NCBI GenBank assembly: GCA_002386405.1
Contig: DGIP01000176.1
Location: 653-9,094, forward strand
DNA: 8,442 nt
Origin: Stenotrophomonas maltophilia
GTDB lineage: Bacteria; Pseudomonadota; Gammaproteobacteria; Xanthomonadales; Xanthomonadaceae
Reading direction: 5' to 3'
In this document: piece after piece, positions 1 to 8,426 of the stretch
How the letters are laid out: each line of letters opens with the position of its first letter
Numbering within the stretch: position 1 is the stretch's first letter
Translations under genes and position numbers: made by a program
Notes under the pieces: model-generated
What the model saw: the letters and a program-made list of their open reading frames with translations, nothing else
Databases searched by the model: none
What the model was told of the DNA's origin: nothing

Positions 1-717
1 GATATCCACCAGCGCCACCGCCGTCTGCCGTGGCTGCCCGTCCGCATCCAGCACCGACGCATCCAGTGCCACCGCCATCGCCCGCCGGTTCGGCAGCCCC
101 GTCAGCACATCCGTCCGGCTCTGCTCCGCCAGGTCCGCATTCTGCGCCAGCAGCACATCGTGGTACTCGCTCAGCAACCGCTCGTAATCGTCGCGCTCCA
201 CCATGTGCGTCTGGATGTCCAGCGCGAAACGGCGCAGCTCCATCACCAGCATCACCTGCCGCGACAGCGCCGCCAAGGCCTCCGTCTGCTGCGCATCCAA
301 CCGTTGCGGCCGCGGATCGAACACGCACAGCGTACCCAGCGGCAGGCCCTCCGTACTCACCAGAGGCGCCCCCGCATAGAAACGAACCTTCGGATCCCCG
401 GTCACGTTCGGGTTGTCATGGAAGCGCACGTCCGTGCGCGCGTCTTCCACCACCATCACCTCCGACGGCTGCAGGATCGCGTGCCCGCACATCGACTCCG
501 AGCGCGGCAGCTCCCGCGCGTCCACCCCCTCGATGGACTTGAACCACTGCCGTTCCGCATCGATCAGCGTCACCGCCGCCATCGACGCGCCACACACCGC
601 CTTGGCTATGGTGACCAAGTCATCGAAGGATTTTTCCTTCTCCGAATCCAGGATGCGGTATCGGTACAACGCCGCCAGGCGGATGGCCTCGTTGACGGGC
701 TTCTCGGGCTTGATCAT
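1..717 (-). CDS. GAF-GGDEF putative diguanylate cyclase, 3' part missing
   Basis: Reading leftwards from the ATG at 715-717, the frame stays open for 239 codons to the window edge, so the C-terminus is missing. The start resembles many GAF-GGDEF proteins (KP-x-NE, then RL-x-x-L, then RILDSE). A GAF domain covers about residues 25-165, with recognisable RQWFK (56-60), MCGHAI (76-81), FYAGAPL (113-119) and LGTLCVFD (127-134) segments. A helical, probably coiled-coil linker (about 165-200) leads to the GGDEF domain, whose opening DVLTGLPNRR is at 203-212. The GG(D/E)EF active site and any I-site lie outside the window, so catalytic competence cannot be judged. There is no signal peptide or membrane helix, so the protein should be cytosolic. 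The expected role is GTP to c-di-GMP under control of a GAF ligand or partner. It follows rluF after 64 bases on the same strand. No strong Shine-Dalgarno precedes the ATG. Confidence 0.9.
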   Translation of the reverse strand, partial: MIKPEKPVNEAIRLAALYRYRILDSEKEKSFDDLVTIAKAVCGASMAAVTLIDAERQWFKSIEGVDARELPRSESMCGHAILQPSEVMVVEDARTDVRFHDNPNVTGDPKVRFYAGAPLVSTEGLPLGTLCVFDPRPQRLDAQQTEALAALSRQVMLVMELRRFALDIQTHMVERDDYERLLSEYHDVLLAQNADLAEQSRTDVLTGLPNRRAMAVALDASVLDADGQPRQTAVALVDI

Positions 718-781
718 GCAAAGGTCGAATCCGGGAACTGCGCCCAGCTTACTTAGCCGTTGGTTACCCGCAAGTGCAGGC

Positions 782-1504
782 TTACCAGTCCTGCTGCTGC
801 GGCAGCAGCCCCTTCAATTCCGCATCGGTCAGGTTGCGCCACTGGCCCGGCTTGAGCGCCCCGATCTTGACGTTGTCGATCCGCACCCGGCGCAGCTGCG
901 TCACCCGGTAATCGAACGCCGCCGCCATCAACCGGATCTGCCGGTTCAGGCCCTGCTGCAGCACGATCCGGAAGCCGAACTTGGCGATGCGCGACGCCCG
1001 GCACGGCAGCGTCGTTTCATTGTGGATGCGCACCCCGCGCGCCATGCCGCGCAGGAACTCGTCCGTGACCGGCTTGTTCACCGCCACCAGGTACTCCTTC
1101 TGGTGGTTGTTTTCCGCGCGCAGGATCTGGTTGACGATGTTGCCGTTGCTGGTCATCAGGATCAGGCCTTCCGAATCCTTGTCCAGCCGGCCGACCGGGA
1201 AGATGCGCTGCTCATGGCCGACGAAGTCGACGATGTTGCCCTTCACCGCGCTCTCCGTGGTGCAGGTGATGCCCACCGGCTTGTTCAGCGCGATGTACAC
1301 ATGGCGGCGGCCGCCGGCCTTCTTCGCCTCGCGCGCGCGCAGCGGCTGGCCGTCGACCAGCACCACGTCGCCCTCGCCGACCACCGCACCGGTACCGGCC
1401 GGGTGGCCGTTCACGGTAACGCGGCGCTCGCCGATGATGCGGTCGGCTTCACGCCGGGAACAGAAGCCGGTTTCGGCAATGAACTTGTTGAGTCGGGTTG
1501 TCAT
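782..1504 (-). CDS. rluF: 23S rRNA pseudouridine synthase, RluF type
   Basis: The product is 240 residues. An N-terminal S4 RNA-binding domain (about residues 3-55, TRLNKFIAETGFCSRREADR onward) is followed by a RsuA/RluB/E/F-type pseudouridine synthase domain. The catalytic-aspartate motif GRLDKDSEGL is clear, as are KEYLV, GLNRQIR and the closing QWRNLTDAELKGL. These match E. coli RluF, which makes pseudouridine at U2604 of 23S rRNA and can also act at tRNA-Tyr U35. The protein is shorter than E. coli RluF (about 290 residues) and seems to lack its C-terminal extension. The ATG at 1502-1504 places the S4 domain directly at the N-terminus. The frame stays open upstream to 1666, but that part overlaps the preceding gene and looks non-coding. 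Ribosome-site evidence is weak (GGA, 9 bases upstream). A GATAAT at 1511-1516 sits just before the start. The cyclase gene upstream ends 37 bases away, so co-transcription is likely. RluE or RluB is less likely given the motif set. Confidence 0.9.
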   Translation of the reverse strand: MTTRLNKFIAETGFCSRREADRIIGERRVTVNGHPAGTGAVVGEGDVVLVDGQPLRAREAKKAGGRRHVYIALNKPVGITCTTESAVKGNIVDFVGHEQRIFPVGRLDKDSEGLILMTSNGNIVNQILRAENNHQKEYLVAVNKPVTDEFLRGMARGVRIHNETTLPCRASRIAKFGFRIVLQQGLNRQIRLMAAAFDYRVTQLRRVRIDNVKIGALKPGQWRNLTDAELKGLLPQQQDW

Positions 1505-1541
1505 CGCGCCATTATCCGGCAAAACCCCGTCCGGCGCGGCA

Positions 1542-3194
1542 TCAGGCGACCAGCGGATCATCCGCCGGCAGCGGCTGTTCACCGTCGCAGACCTGGTCGC
1601 GGCCGGCACGCTTGGCCCGGTACATCGCATGGTCCGCGCGCCGCAGCAGCCCGGCCAGGTCATCACGGCCCGGGCGCAGCACCGCCAGCCCGATGCTGAC
1701 CGTCACCGCCAGCCCCGAAATGCCCAACGGCGCGGTCACCGCCGGAATCTGCCGGCGCACGCTTTCCAGCCGGGCCAGCGCCGCCCCGTGGCTGGCGCCG
1801 GGCAGCAGCACTAGGAACTCCTCGCCGCCCATGCGGATCACGTCGTCCTGCACCCGCACCGCCCCGCGCAGGCCGCGCGCCACCGCCACCAGCACCTGGT
1901 CGCCCACTTCATGGCCGAAGCGGTCGTTGATGTCCTTGAACAGATCGATGTCCAGGAAGCCGATCGCCAGCGGCTGCTGCTCCGCGCCCGCCCGTTCCAG
2001 GTGGCGGGCCAGCAGGTGCAGCCCGTGGCGCCGGTTGGGCAGCCCGGTCAGCGCATCGGTATCGGCCAGCTGGCGCATCTCGTCGCGCTGCTGGCGAAGC
2101 TTGCCCAGGCGCAGGTTGAGCGCGTAGGCGGCCATCATCAGGAACCAGGTCGCCGACAGCTGCAGCGCCTCGATCCGGTACGCGGTCAGCCAGTGCGCGT
2201 GCAGCGCATCGGCGATGATCAGGATCCACCACGGTGCCAGCGCGAACAGCCCCGCCGCCGCATAGCCATCGCGCTGCACCAGCGCCCACAGGCCCACCCC
2301 CAGGCAGACCACGCAGCCCAGCACGTACACCGCCTCCAGCGCGGCCGCCATCCAGGCCAGCCCGGCCGTGCCCATCCACGGCACGCACAACCCGGCCAGC
2401 ACCAGCCCCCACAGCACCGCGCGCTGGCCGGTGCCCGAACCCGGCCACAGCCGGGCGCCGCCATTGAGCCGCCACAGGATCGGCAGCAGCAGCGCCAGCG
2501 CGAACGCGCTCAGCGCCACCAGCCACCACGAGGCGCGGTCGTGCACCGGCAGCCAGGGCTCCGGGTAGCCGCTCAACCCACCCAGCACCGCCTGCCACAG
2601 CACGAACACCGCGCAGATCGCCACGTAGTAGAGGAAGGTGCGGTCGCGGGCGGTCACGAACCCCATCAGCGCAGACAGCGCCAGCGCGATCGCCACCGCG
2701 ATGCAGGCCGCGCGCACCAGCAGGCGGGCGGTATCGTTCTGCTGCACCGGGCTGGGCGCGCCCAGCCGTACCGTGGGAATCCAGCGCGATTTCAGTGGCG
2801 TGGCCCAGGACACCACGATCGGTTCGCGCTCGCCGGCCTTGGGCACCACCACCATGCCGACCCCCGCGCGGAAGCGCGAATCACGGGTGCGGGCATCGTG
2901 CATGTTGCCGCAGATCTGGCGGTCGCCGTGGCTGATGCGCACCTCGCCGGTCAGCACCCCGAACACATCCACCGCCTGTGGCGCACCGGACCAGCCGTCG
3001 GCAGGGGCCGGAATCGAAAGGATGTCCTGGTGGTGGGCGAGCATTTCCGGGGTGCAGGCGCGTTGTGGCGCCTGCTGGTCGGTGGCGGCCCCGAGCAGCA
3101 GCACATCACGCCCGACCTGGGCCGTGCCGGCCAACGCCGTGGCCGACAGCAGCAGGCACATCAGGCCGGTCAGCCAGCCAACGGCCCTGCTCAT
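1542..3194 (-). CDS. Seven-TM membrane diguanylate cyclase with periplasmic domain
   Basis: The product is 550 residues. It opens with a signal peptide (hydrophobic core about 7-20, likely cleavage after ATALA). A periplasmic domain follows (about 23-155), containing only two cysteines, C47 and C95. Some seven hydrophobic helices span about 157-360, then a short helical linker (LGKLRQQRDEMRQLADTD) and a GGDEF domain from about 378 to 540. The active site is GGEEF (456-460), the first metal-binding region reads FLDIDLFK (around 413-420), and the inhibitory RxxD site is present as RVQD (447-450), exactly five residues before GGEEF. This predicts an active, product-inhibited enzyme making c-di-GMP in response to a periplasmic or membrane signal. 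The layout matches the 7TMR-DISM class of receptors, but the ligand is unknown. I chose the ATG at 3192-3194 because AGGA lies 8 bases upstream and the signal peptide starts cleanly. An ATG three codons earlier (3203) is possible. A promoter candidate lies at 3280-3288. Confidence 0.92.
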   Translation of the reverse strand: MSRAVGWLTGLMCLLLSATALAGTAQVGRDVLLLGAATDQQAPQRACTPEMLAHHQDILSIPAPADGWSGAPQAVDVFGVLTGEVRISHGDRQICGNMHDARTRDSRFRAGVGMVVVPKAGEREPIVVSWATPLKSRWIPTVRLGAPSPVQQNDTARLLVRAACIAVAIALALSALMGFVTARDRTFLYYVAICAVFVLWQAVLGGLSGYPEPWLPVHDRASWWLVALSAFALALLLPILWRLNGGARLWPGSGTGQRAVLWGLVLAGLCVPWMGTAGLAWMAAALEAVYVLGCVVCLGVGLWALVQRDGYAAAGLFALAPWWILIIADALHAHWLTAYRIEALQLSATWFLMMAAYALNLRLGKLRQQRDEMRQLADTDALTGLPNRRHGLHLLARHLERAGAEQQPLAIGFLDIDLFKDINDRFGHEVGDQVLVAVARGLRGAVRVQDDVIRMGGEEFLVLLPGASHGAALARLESVRRQIPAVTAPLGISGLAVTVSIGLAVLRPGRDDLAGLLRRADHAMYRAKRAGRDQVCDGEQPLPADDPLVA

Positions 3195-3279
3195 CCCCTG
3201 CATCCTGCTGTCGCTGCGCCTCACACCATCACCCTGTCGCCCTGCACCGCCACGCACACCGCGTAGCGTCCCCGTGGCG

Positions 3280-3288
3280 ATTATCGCA
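3280..3288 (-). promoter_or_regulatory. Candidate extended -10 promoter for the 7TM cyclase gene
   Basis: On the minus strand the sequence reads TGCGATAAT, an extended -10 element (TGn followed by GATAAT, one mismatch to TATAAT). It lies in the 121-base gap between the two membrane c-di-GMP genes. No good -35 box is found at 16-18 bases, which is tolerable for extended -10 promoters. Transcription would start near 3273, giving a leader of about 80 bases. I saw no clear terminator for the upstream PAS-GGDEF-EAL gene in this gap, so read-through is also possible. This rests on motif match only. Confidence 0.35.
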
Positions 3289-3315
3289 AGAAGGCGCGCC
3301 GGTGCACGTGACAGT

Positions 3316-5733
3316 TCAGGAAAGGCGGCTGGACGGCACCGGGGCCTCCCGCCACAACGAGGGCTGGGTGAGCCTTTCCAGCGGCATCGGCCGTTCGATG
3401 GCATAGCCCTGCAGGCCGTCCACGCCCAGGGCCCGCAGCTGCGCGGCGATCTCTTCGGACTCCACCCACTCGGCCGTCACGCTCATGTGCAGCTCGCGGC
3501 CGATTTCGGTGATGGCGCGCACCGTGGCACGGCTGACCGGGTCGATATCCATGTCGCGCACGAACACCCCATCGATCTTGAGCATGTCCGCCGGCAGCTG
3601 GCGCAGGTAGCCGAACGAGGACAACCCGGCGCCGAAATCATCCAGCGCCACCCGGCACCCGCGCGCCTTGACCCCTTCCACGAAGCTGCGCGCCTGGTCC
3701 AGGTTGCTGATCGCCGCGGTCTCGGTGATCTCGAAACACAGCTTGCGCGCCAGACCCCGGTTGCGCTCGAGCAGGTCGCAGACGAACGCCAGGAAGCTCG
3801 GCTCGGCGATCGACTGGGCCGATACGTTCACGTTGCACAGCCCCAACCGCTGCACGTGCGCCGGGCACAGCTGCAGGTGGCGGAACAGCAGCCCCAGCAC
3901 GTGCCGGTCCAGCGCCATGCCCATGCCATAGCGCTCCACCGCCGGCATGAAATCGCCCGGGCCCTGCAGCTGGCCATCGGTACCGCGCATGCGCACCAGT
4001 ACCTCGTAATGCAGGAAGCCGGGATCGCCGACCTGTTCGATGCGCTGGGCGTACAGCAGCATGCGGTTTTCGGCGATCGCGCTGGACACATGGGCCAGCC
4101 GGTCTGCCTCCAGCAGGCGCTCTTCCAGCGCCATCCGGTTTTCGTTGAAGCAATGGACGCGGTTGCGCCCGGCCTGCTTGGCCGCATAGCACGCGCTGTC
4201 GGCCGCGCTCATCAACCAGTTCACGTCGGCCACGTCCGCGGTGATTTCGACCACCCCGATGCTGCAGCTGACCCGTGGCAATCCGTCGTCGCGCTGGAAG
4301 CCGGCCTGCCCCAGGTTGCGTGCGATCCGCTGCAGCACCTGCTTGGCTTCTTCCTGGCGGGCATCGGACAGGAACATCGCGAACTCGTCGCCGCCCATGC
4401 GGCCGACCCAGTCGCCCTCGCGCACGGCGCCCTCCAGGTAGTCGGCGAAACCGCGCAGCAGTTGGTCACCGGCGGCGTGGCCAAGCCCATCGTTGACCAG
4501 CTTGAAGTAGTCCAGGTCCAGGTAACACAGGCTGTGGGTACCCCCGTGGGCACGCACATCCAGCAGCGCCAGCTCCAGCAGGCGCTCGATCTCGCGGCGG
4601 TTGATCAACCCGGTCAACGGATCGTGGCTGGCGTGGTGCTCCACTTCGCGCGCCAGCGCGTGGTTCTGCGACACGTCTTCGATGATGGCGAACACCGAGA
4701 CATCGCGGCCCGGGCTGCGCACCAGGGTGCCGCTCCAGCGTCCCCACAGCAGGCCGCCGTCGGCATGCCGGAAGCGCAGTTCGCCCGGGCGCAGCTGGCG
4801 CGGCCAATCAATGTCGCCGGCCTCGTCCAGCACCAGCTCGCCATCGACCAGCAGTTCCGGCAGTTCCATGCCCAGCAGCGCGTCGCGGCGATAACCGAGG
4901 ATATCGGCCATGGCCTGGTTGACCTCGACGATGCCCCCGGCATGGTCCAGCTTGAGCATGCCCACCGTGGCCTGGTAGAAGGCGGCGCGGAACCGGCTTT
5001 CGGTATCGATCAGGTCATTGCGCACGCGCCGCGACAGCAGCACCGCCACCAATGTGATGAGCAGTACCGACAGGCCACCGACGATCAGCGTGGCCATGCG
5101 CACGATGGAGGCAGTGTTGAGCAGCGCCAGCGAGAATGCGCGGGCCTGTGCCTGCAGGCTGCGGTCCAGCGCCTGCAGCTGCACCAGCAACGCTTCGCGC
5201 ATGGGCGGCTCCACGCGGCCGTCGGCATGCATCGCCTCGGCGGTGTCCATCATCGCCTGCAGCTGGGCCAGGCCGTGGTCGGTCTGCTGCCACAGGTGCA
5301 CCGCATCGCGGAAGTAGCCGAGATGGCCCAGGTAGCGGAACGACAGGATCAGCCGGTTGATGTCGCCCGGCTGGTTGCCGCCCTGCAGGAAGCCGCGCCG
5401 TGCCCGCGCGACATCCACATCGTCCTGTTCCAGCGCGCGGCGTGCGTCGAGATCACCCAACGGCACCTGCAGCGCCGCGCGCGCTTCGGCCAGTGCGGCC
5501 GGATTGCCTGATGTGAGGTATCTCTCGAGTGCGAAGGAAGCGTGCTGCTGGCTGCGCGACCAATGGCTCTGCCCGACGATCCAGGCGGTGGACGCGCCCT
5601 GCAGTTCCTGGATCAGCGCCGACAGCGCCACCAGCCCGACCGCCATGCCGGTAAGCAATACGAACCGCAGCGTCAAACCCCGCGTTACATGCGGTACGGC
5701 GGTGCTACCCACATCCCTGCTGCCTCCCAGCAT
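3316..5733 (-). CDS. Membrane PAS-GGDEF-EAL c-di-GMP cyclase/phosphodiesterase
   Basis: The product is 805 residues. A membrane helix (about 22-42), a periplasmic, mostly helical region (about 43-210) and a second helix (about 213-234) are followed by a PAS domain (about 247-365), a GGDEF domain (about 378-535) and an EAL domain (about 550-795). The cyclase site is intact, GGDEF at 447-451, with an RxxD inhibitory site REGD at 438-441. The EAL signature reads EVL (577-579), but the usual metal and catalytic positions are visible: N636, E668 and E671 (FEITET), D698-D699 (DDFGAGLSSF), K719, E755 and Q775. Both activities are therefore plausible, c-di-GMP synthesis and hydrolysis to pGpG. The ATG at 5731-5733 was chosen because GGAGGG sits 7 bases upstream. 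An in-frame GTG 16 codons earlier (5781) lacks such a site. A terminator separates the gene from deaD, so it probably has its own promoter, but I found no convincing one. The balance of activities cannot be read from sequence. Confidence 0.93.
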   Translation of the reverse strand: MLGGSRDVGSTAVPHVTRGLTLRFVLLTGMAVGLVALSALIQELQGASTAWIVGQSHWSRSQQHASFALERYLTSGNPAALAEARAALQVPLGDLDARRALEQDDVDVARARRGFLQGGNQPGDINRLILSFRYLGHLGYFRDAVHLWQQTDHGLAQLQAMMDTAEAMHADGRVEPPMREALLVQLQALDRSLQAQARAFSLALLNTASIVRMATLIVGGLSVLLITLVAVLLSRRVRNDLIDTESRFRAAFYQATVGMLKLDHAGGIVEVNQAMADILGYRRDALLGMELPELLVDGELVLDEAGDIDWPRQLRPGELRFRHADGGLLWGRWSGTLVRSPGRDVSVFAIIEDVSQNHALAREVEHHASHDPLTGLINRREIERLLELALLDVRAHGGTHSLCYLDLDYFKLVNDGLGHAAGDQLLRGFADYLEGAVREGDWVGRMGGDEFAMFLSDARQEEAKQVLQRIARNLGQAGFQRDDGLPRVSCSIGVVEITADVADVNWLMSAADSACYAAKQAGRNRVHCFNENRMALEERLLEADRLAHVSSAIAENRMLLYAQRIEQVGDPGFLHYEVLVRMRGTDGQLQGPGDFMPAVERYGMGMALDRHVLGLLFRHLQLCPAHVQRLGLCNVNVSAQSIAEPSFLAFVCDLLERNRGLARKLCFEITETAAISNLDQARSFVEGVKARGCRVALDDFGAGLSSFGYLRQLPADMLKIDGVFVRDMDIDPVSRATVRAITEIGRELHMSVTAEWVESEEIAAQLRALGVDGLQGYAIERPMPLERLTQPSLWREAPVPSSRLS

Positions 5734-5740
5734 CACAGAT

Positions 5741-5746
5741 CCCTCC
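5741..5746 (-). promoter_or_regulatory. Strong Shine-Dalgarno deciding the PAS-GGDEF-EAL start
   Basis: GGAGGG on the minus strand lies 7 bases before the ATG at 5731-5733. It supports that start over the in-frame GTG at 5779-5781, because the motif would otherwise be internal to the coding sequence. Confidence 0.75.
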
Positions 5747-5849
5747 GGTGCCCATGGGTGCTTGGCATAGTCCCCTGCCACTGCAGGCTAGGTCCTGCGC
5801 TGTTGAAATGGCGCGAAGTTTGCCATCACACCCGCTCAGGTTCCTGAAA

Positions 5850-5881
5850 CAACAACGCCAGCCCGAAGGCTGGCGTTGTTG
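5850..5881 (-). terminator. Rho-independent terminator of deaD, UUCG tetraloop
   Basis: A perfect 14-bp stem (5850-5863 with 5868-5881) encloses a four-base loop. In the minus-strand transcript the loop is UUCG closed by a C-G pair, the especially stable cUUCGg form. The 3' arm ends UUGUUG and continues UUUC, a short U-rich tail. It begins 21 bases after the deaD stop codon and points away from deaD. In plus-strand RNA the loop would be CGAA with no U-run after it, so the element is oriented for the minus strand. It should insulate deaD from the PAS-GGDEF-EAL gene. Confidence 0.88.
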
Positions 5882-5902
5882 GGATGCTGCGATGTGAAGC
5901 GA

Positions 5903-7858
<1,956 letters not shown>

Positions 7859-7871
7859 GGGGAACTCCGAA

Positions 7872-7898
7872 GCCACTACCGTTTTACGTGGCAGTGGC
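7872..7898 (-). promoter_or_regulatory. Leader hairpin next to the deaD ribosome-binding site
   Basis: In the minus-strand RNA, GCCACUGCC and GGUAGUGGC form a 9-bp stem with one G-U pair and a nine-base loop. The stem ends three bases before the GGAG at 7865-7868. In plus-strand RNA the same position would be an A-C mismatch, so the structure suits the deaD transcript. It could modulate ribosome access, but this is inference only. Confidence 0.5.
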
Positions 7899-7900
7899 AT

Positions 7901-7938
7901 AAAAAAGGGGATGGTCCGCGCTTTGGGCGCCCTTTCTT
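7901..7938 (-). promoter_or_regulatory. Second deaD leader hairpin ending in U6
   Basis: In the minus-strand RNA, AAGAAAGGG (7930-7938) can pair with CCCUUUUUU (7901-7909) for 9 bp, including one G-U pair. The loop of about 20 bases contains a possible small inner GCG/CGC stem. The 3' arm ends in six U residues, just before the hairpin at 7872-7898. The pairing is A/U-rich and so weak at its outer end, which might make it temperature-sensitive. No function is demonstrated. Confidence 0.35.
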
Positions 7939-7992
7939 ATCGCGTGCCCTGGCGCTGCTCGGTCGGAGGAGAATTCACTCGCTCAGGGCGCG

Positions 7993-7998
7993 ATGATA
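7993..7998 (-). promoter_or_regulatory. Weak -10 candidate for deaD
   Basis: TATCAT on the minus strand is one mismatch from TATAAT, but no recognisable -35 box lies 16-18 bases upstream. If used, the transcript would start near 7986 and carry a leader of about 128 bases holding both hairpins. The rest of the divergent interval 7859-8127 shows no convincing plus-strand promoter. Confidence 0.2.
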
Positions 7999-8127
7999 CC
8001 GCATGGATCCTGAACCACGTGTACAGATTTCAGCATGGAGGCTGTAAACGCCGCGTGCTGGCGCACAATACGCGCCCGCTTTCGGCCCGGCCCCGCGTCC
8101 GCGCCCCTTCACAGGATACCCCACCCC

Positions 8128-8358
8128 ATGCAGACCCTCGAATTTGAACTGGACAGCGAGTACGTGGAACTCAAGCAGCTGCTCAAGCTGGCCGACCTGG
8201 TCACCAGCGGCGGCGAAGCCAAGACCGTGATCAGCGATGGCCAGGTGCTGGTCAATGGCGAGGTGGAGCTGCGCAAGGCCTGCAAGATCCGTGGCGGCCA
8301 GCAGGTCCAGTTCGGCGACACCGTGATCAACGTCATCGCCGATACCGACGCCCCCTGA
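8128..8358 (+). CDS. Small S4-domain RNA-binding protein, YbcJ-like
   Basis: The product is 76 residues and is nearly all one S4 domain. VELKQLLKLADLVTSGGEAK (13-32) and the GQVLVNGEVELRKACKIRGG stretch (38-57) match the small YbcJ family, in E. coli a stand-alone S4 fold of about 70 residues thought to bind RNA. The target is unknown. The ATG at 8128 was chosen because AGGA lies 11 bases upstream and the family fold begins there. Extending in frame to 8035 adds a stretch that does not resemble the family. It is divergent from deaD and is followed after six bases by REP-like palindromes, the first of which may end or protect its mRNA. The protein is distinct from the S4 domain fused to RluF in this window. 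Confidence 0.88.
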   Translation: MQTLEFELDSEYVELKQLLKLADLVTSGGEAKTVISDGQVLVNGEVELRKACKIRGGQQVQFGDTVINVIADTDAP

Positions 8359-8364
8359 TCCTCT

Positions 8365-8390
8365 GTGACGACCAACGGTCGTCACCTACC
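8365..8390 (-). repeat. REP-like palindrome 1 (SMAG-type, GTAG head)
   Basis: A perfect 9-bp stem (8365-8373 GTGACGACC with 8377-8385 GGTCGTCAC) encloses a three-base loop. Read on the minus strand it is GTAG (8386-8389) followed by the hairpin, the layout of Stenotrophomonas GTAG REP elements. It starts six bases after the ybcJ-like stop, so it could act as a terminator or mRNA stabiliser, though it has no U-run. Confidence 0.75.
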
Positions 8391-8397
8391 CCGGGGC

Positions 8398-8425
8398 GTC
8401 ACGACCGTTGGTCGTCACCTACCCC
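8398..8425 (-). repeat. REP-like palindrome 2 (SMAG-type)
   Basis: Arms at 8398-8406 (GTCACGACC) and 8410-8418 (GGTCGTCAC) pair except for one C-C mismatch, around a three-base loop. On the minus strand the GTAG head is at 8419-8422. It is a near copy of palindrome 1 in the same orientation, separated from it by a CCCCGGGGC-like spacer. Confidence 0.72.
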
Positions 8426-8426
8426 G

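Noticed and set aside
718..781. Terminator or promoter between rluF and the GAF-GGDEF gene
   Set aside because: Only a 5-bp inverted repeat near the rluF stop and a poor TTGCGG/TAAGCT pair were seen, neither convincing.
1505..1666. Extended N-terminus of RluF
   Set aside because: The added 54 residues overlap the end of the upstream cyclase gene and are unlike RluF, which starts at its S4 domain.
413..1699. A plus-strand open frame across rluF and the GAF-GGDEF gene
   Set aside because: It overlaps two genes with strong family motifs on the minus strand and has no family resemblance itself.
2638..5511. A 957-codon open frame on the plus strand opposite the two membrane c-di-GMP genes
   Set aside because: It is antisense to two clear GGDEF genes, its composition is His/Gln/Arg-rich with no recognisable domain, and long antisense frames are expected at this GC content.
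5734..5781. GTG start 16 codons upstream in the PAS-GGDEF-EAL gene
   Set aside because: The strong GGAGGG site lies inside this extension and serves the downstream ATG.
5758..5781. Sigma-54-like sequence (TGGCAG, then TATGCC) upstream of the PAS-GGDEF-EAL gene
   Set aside because: The GG-to-GC spacing is 11 instead of 10 and the -12 half is poor, so it does not meet the consensus.
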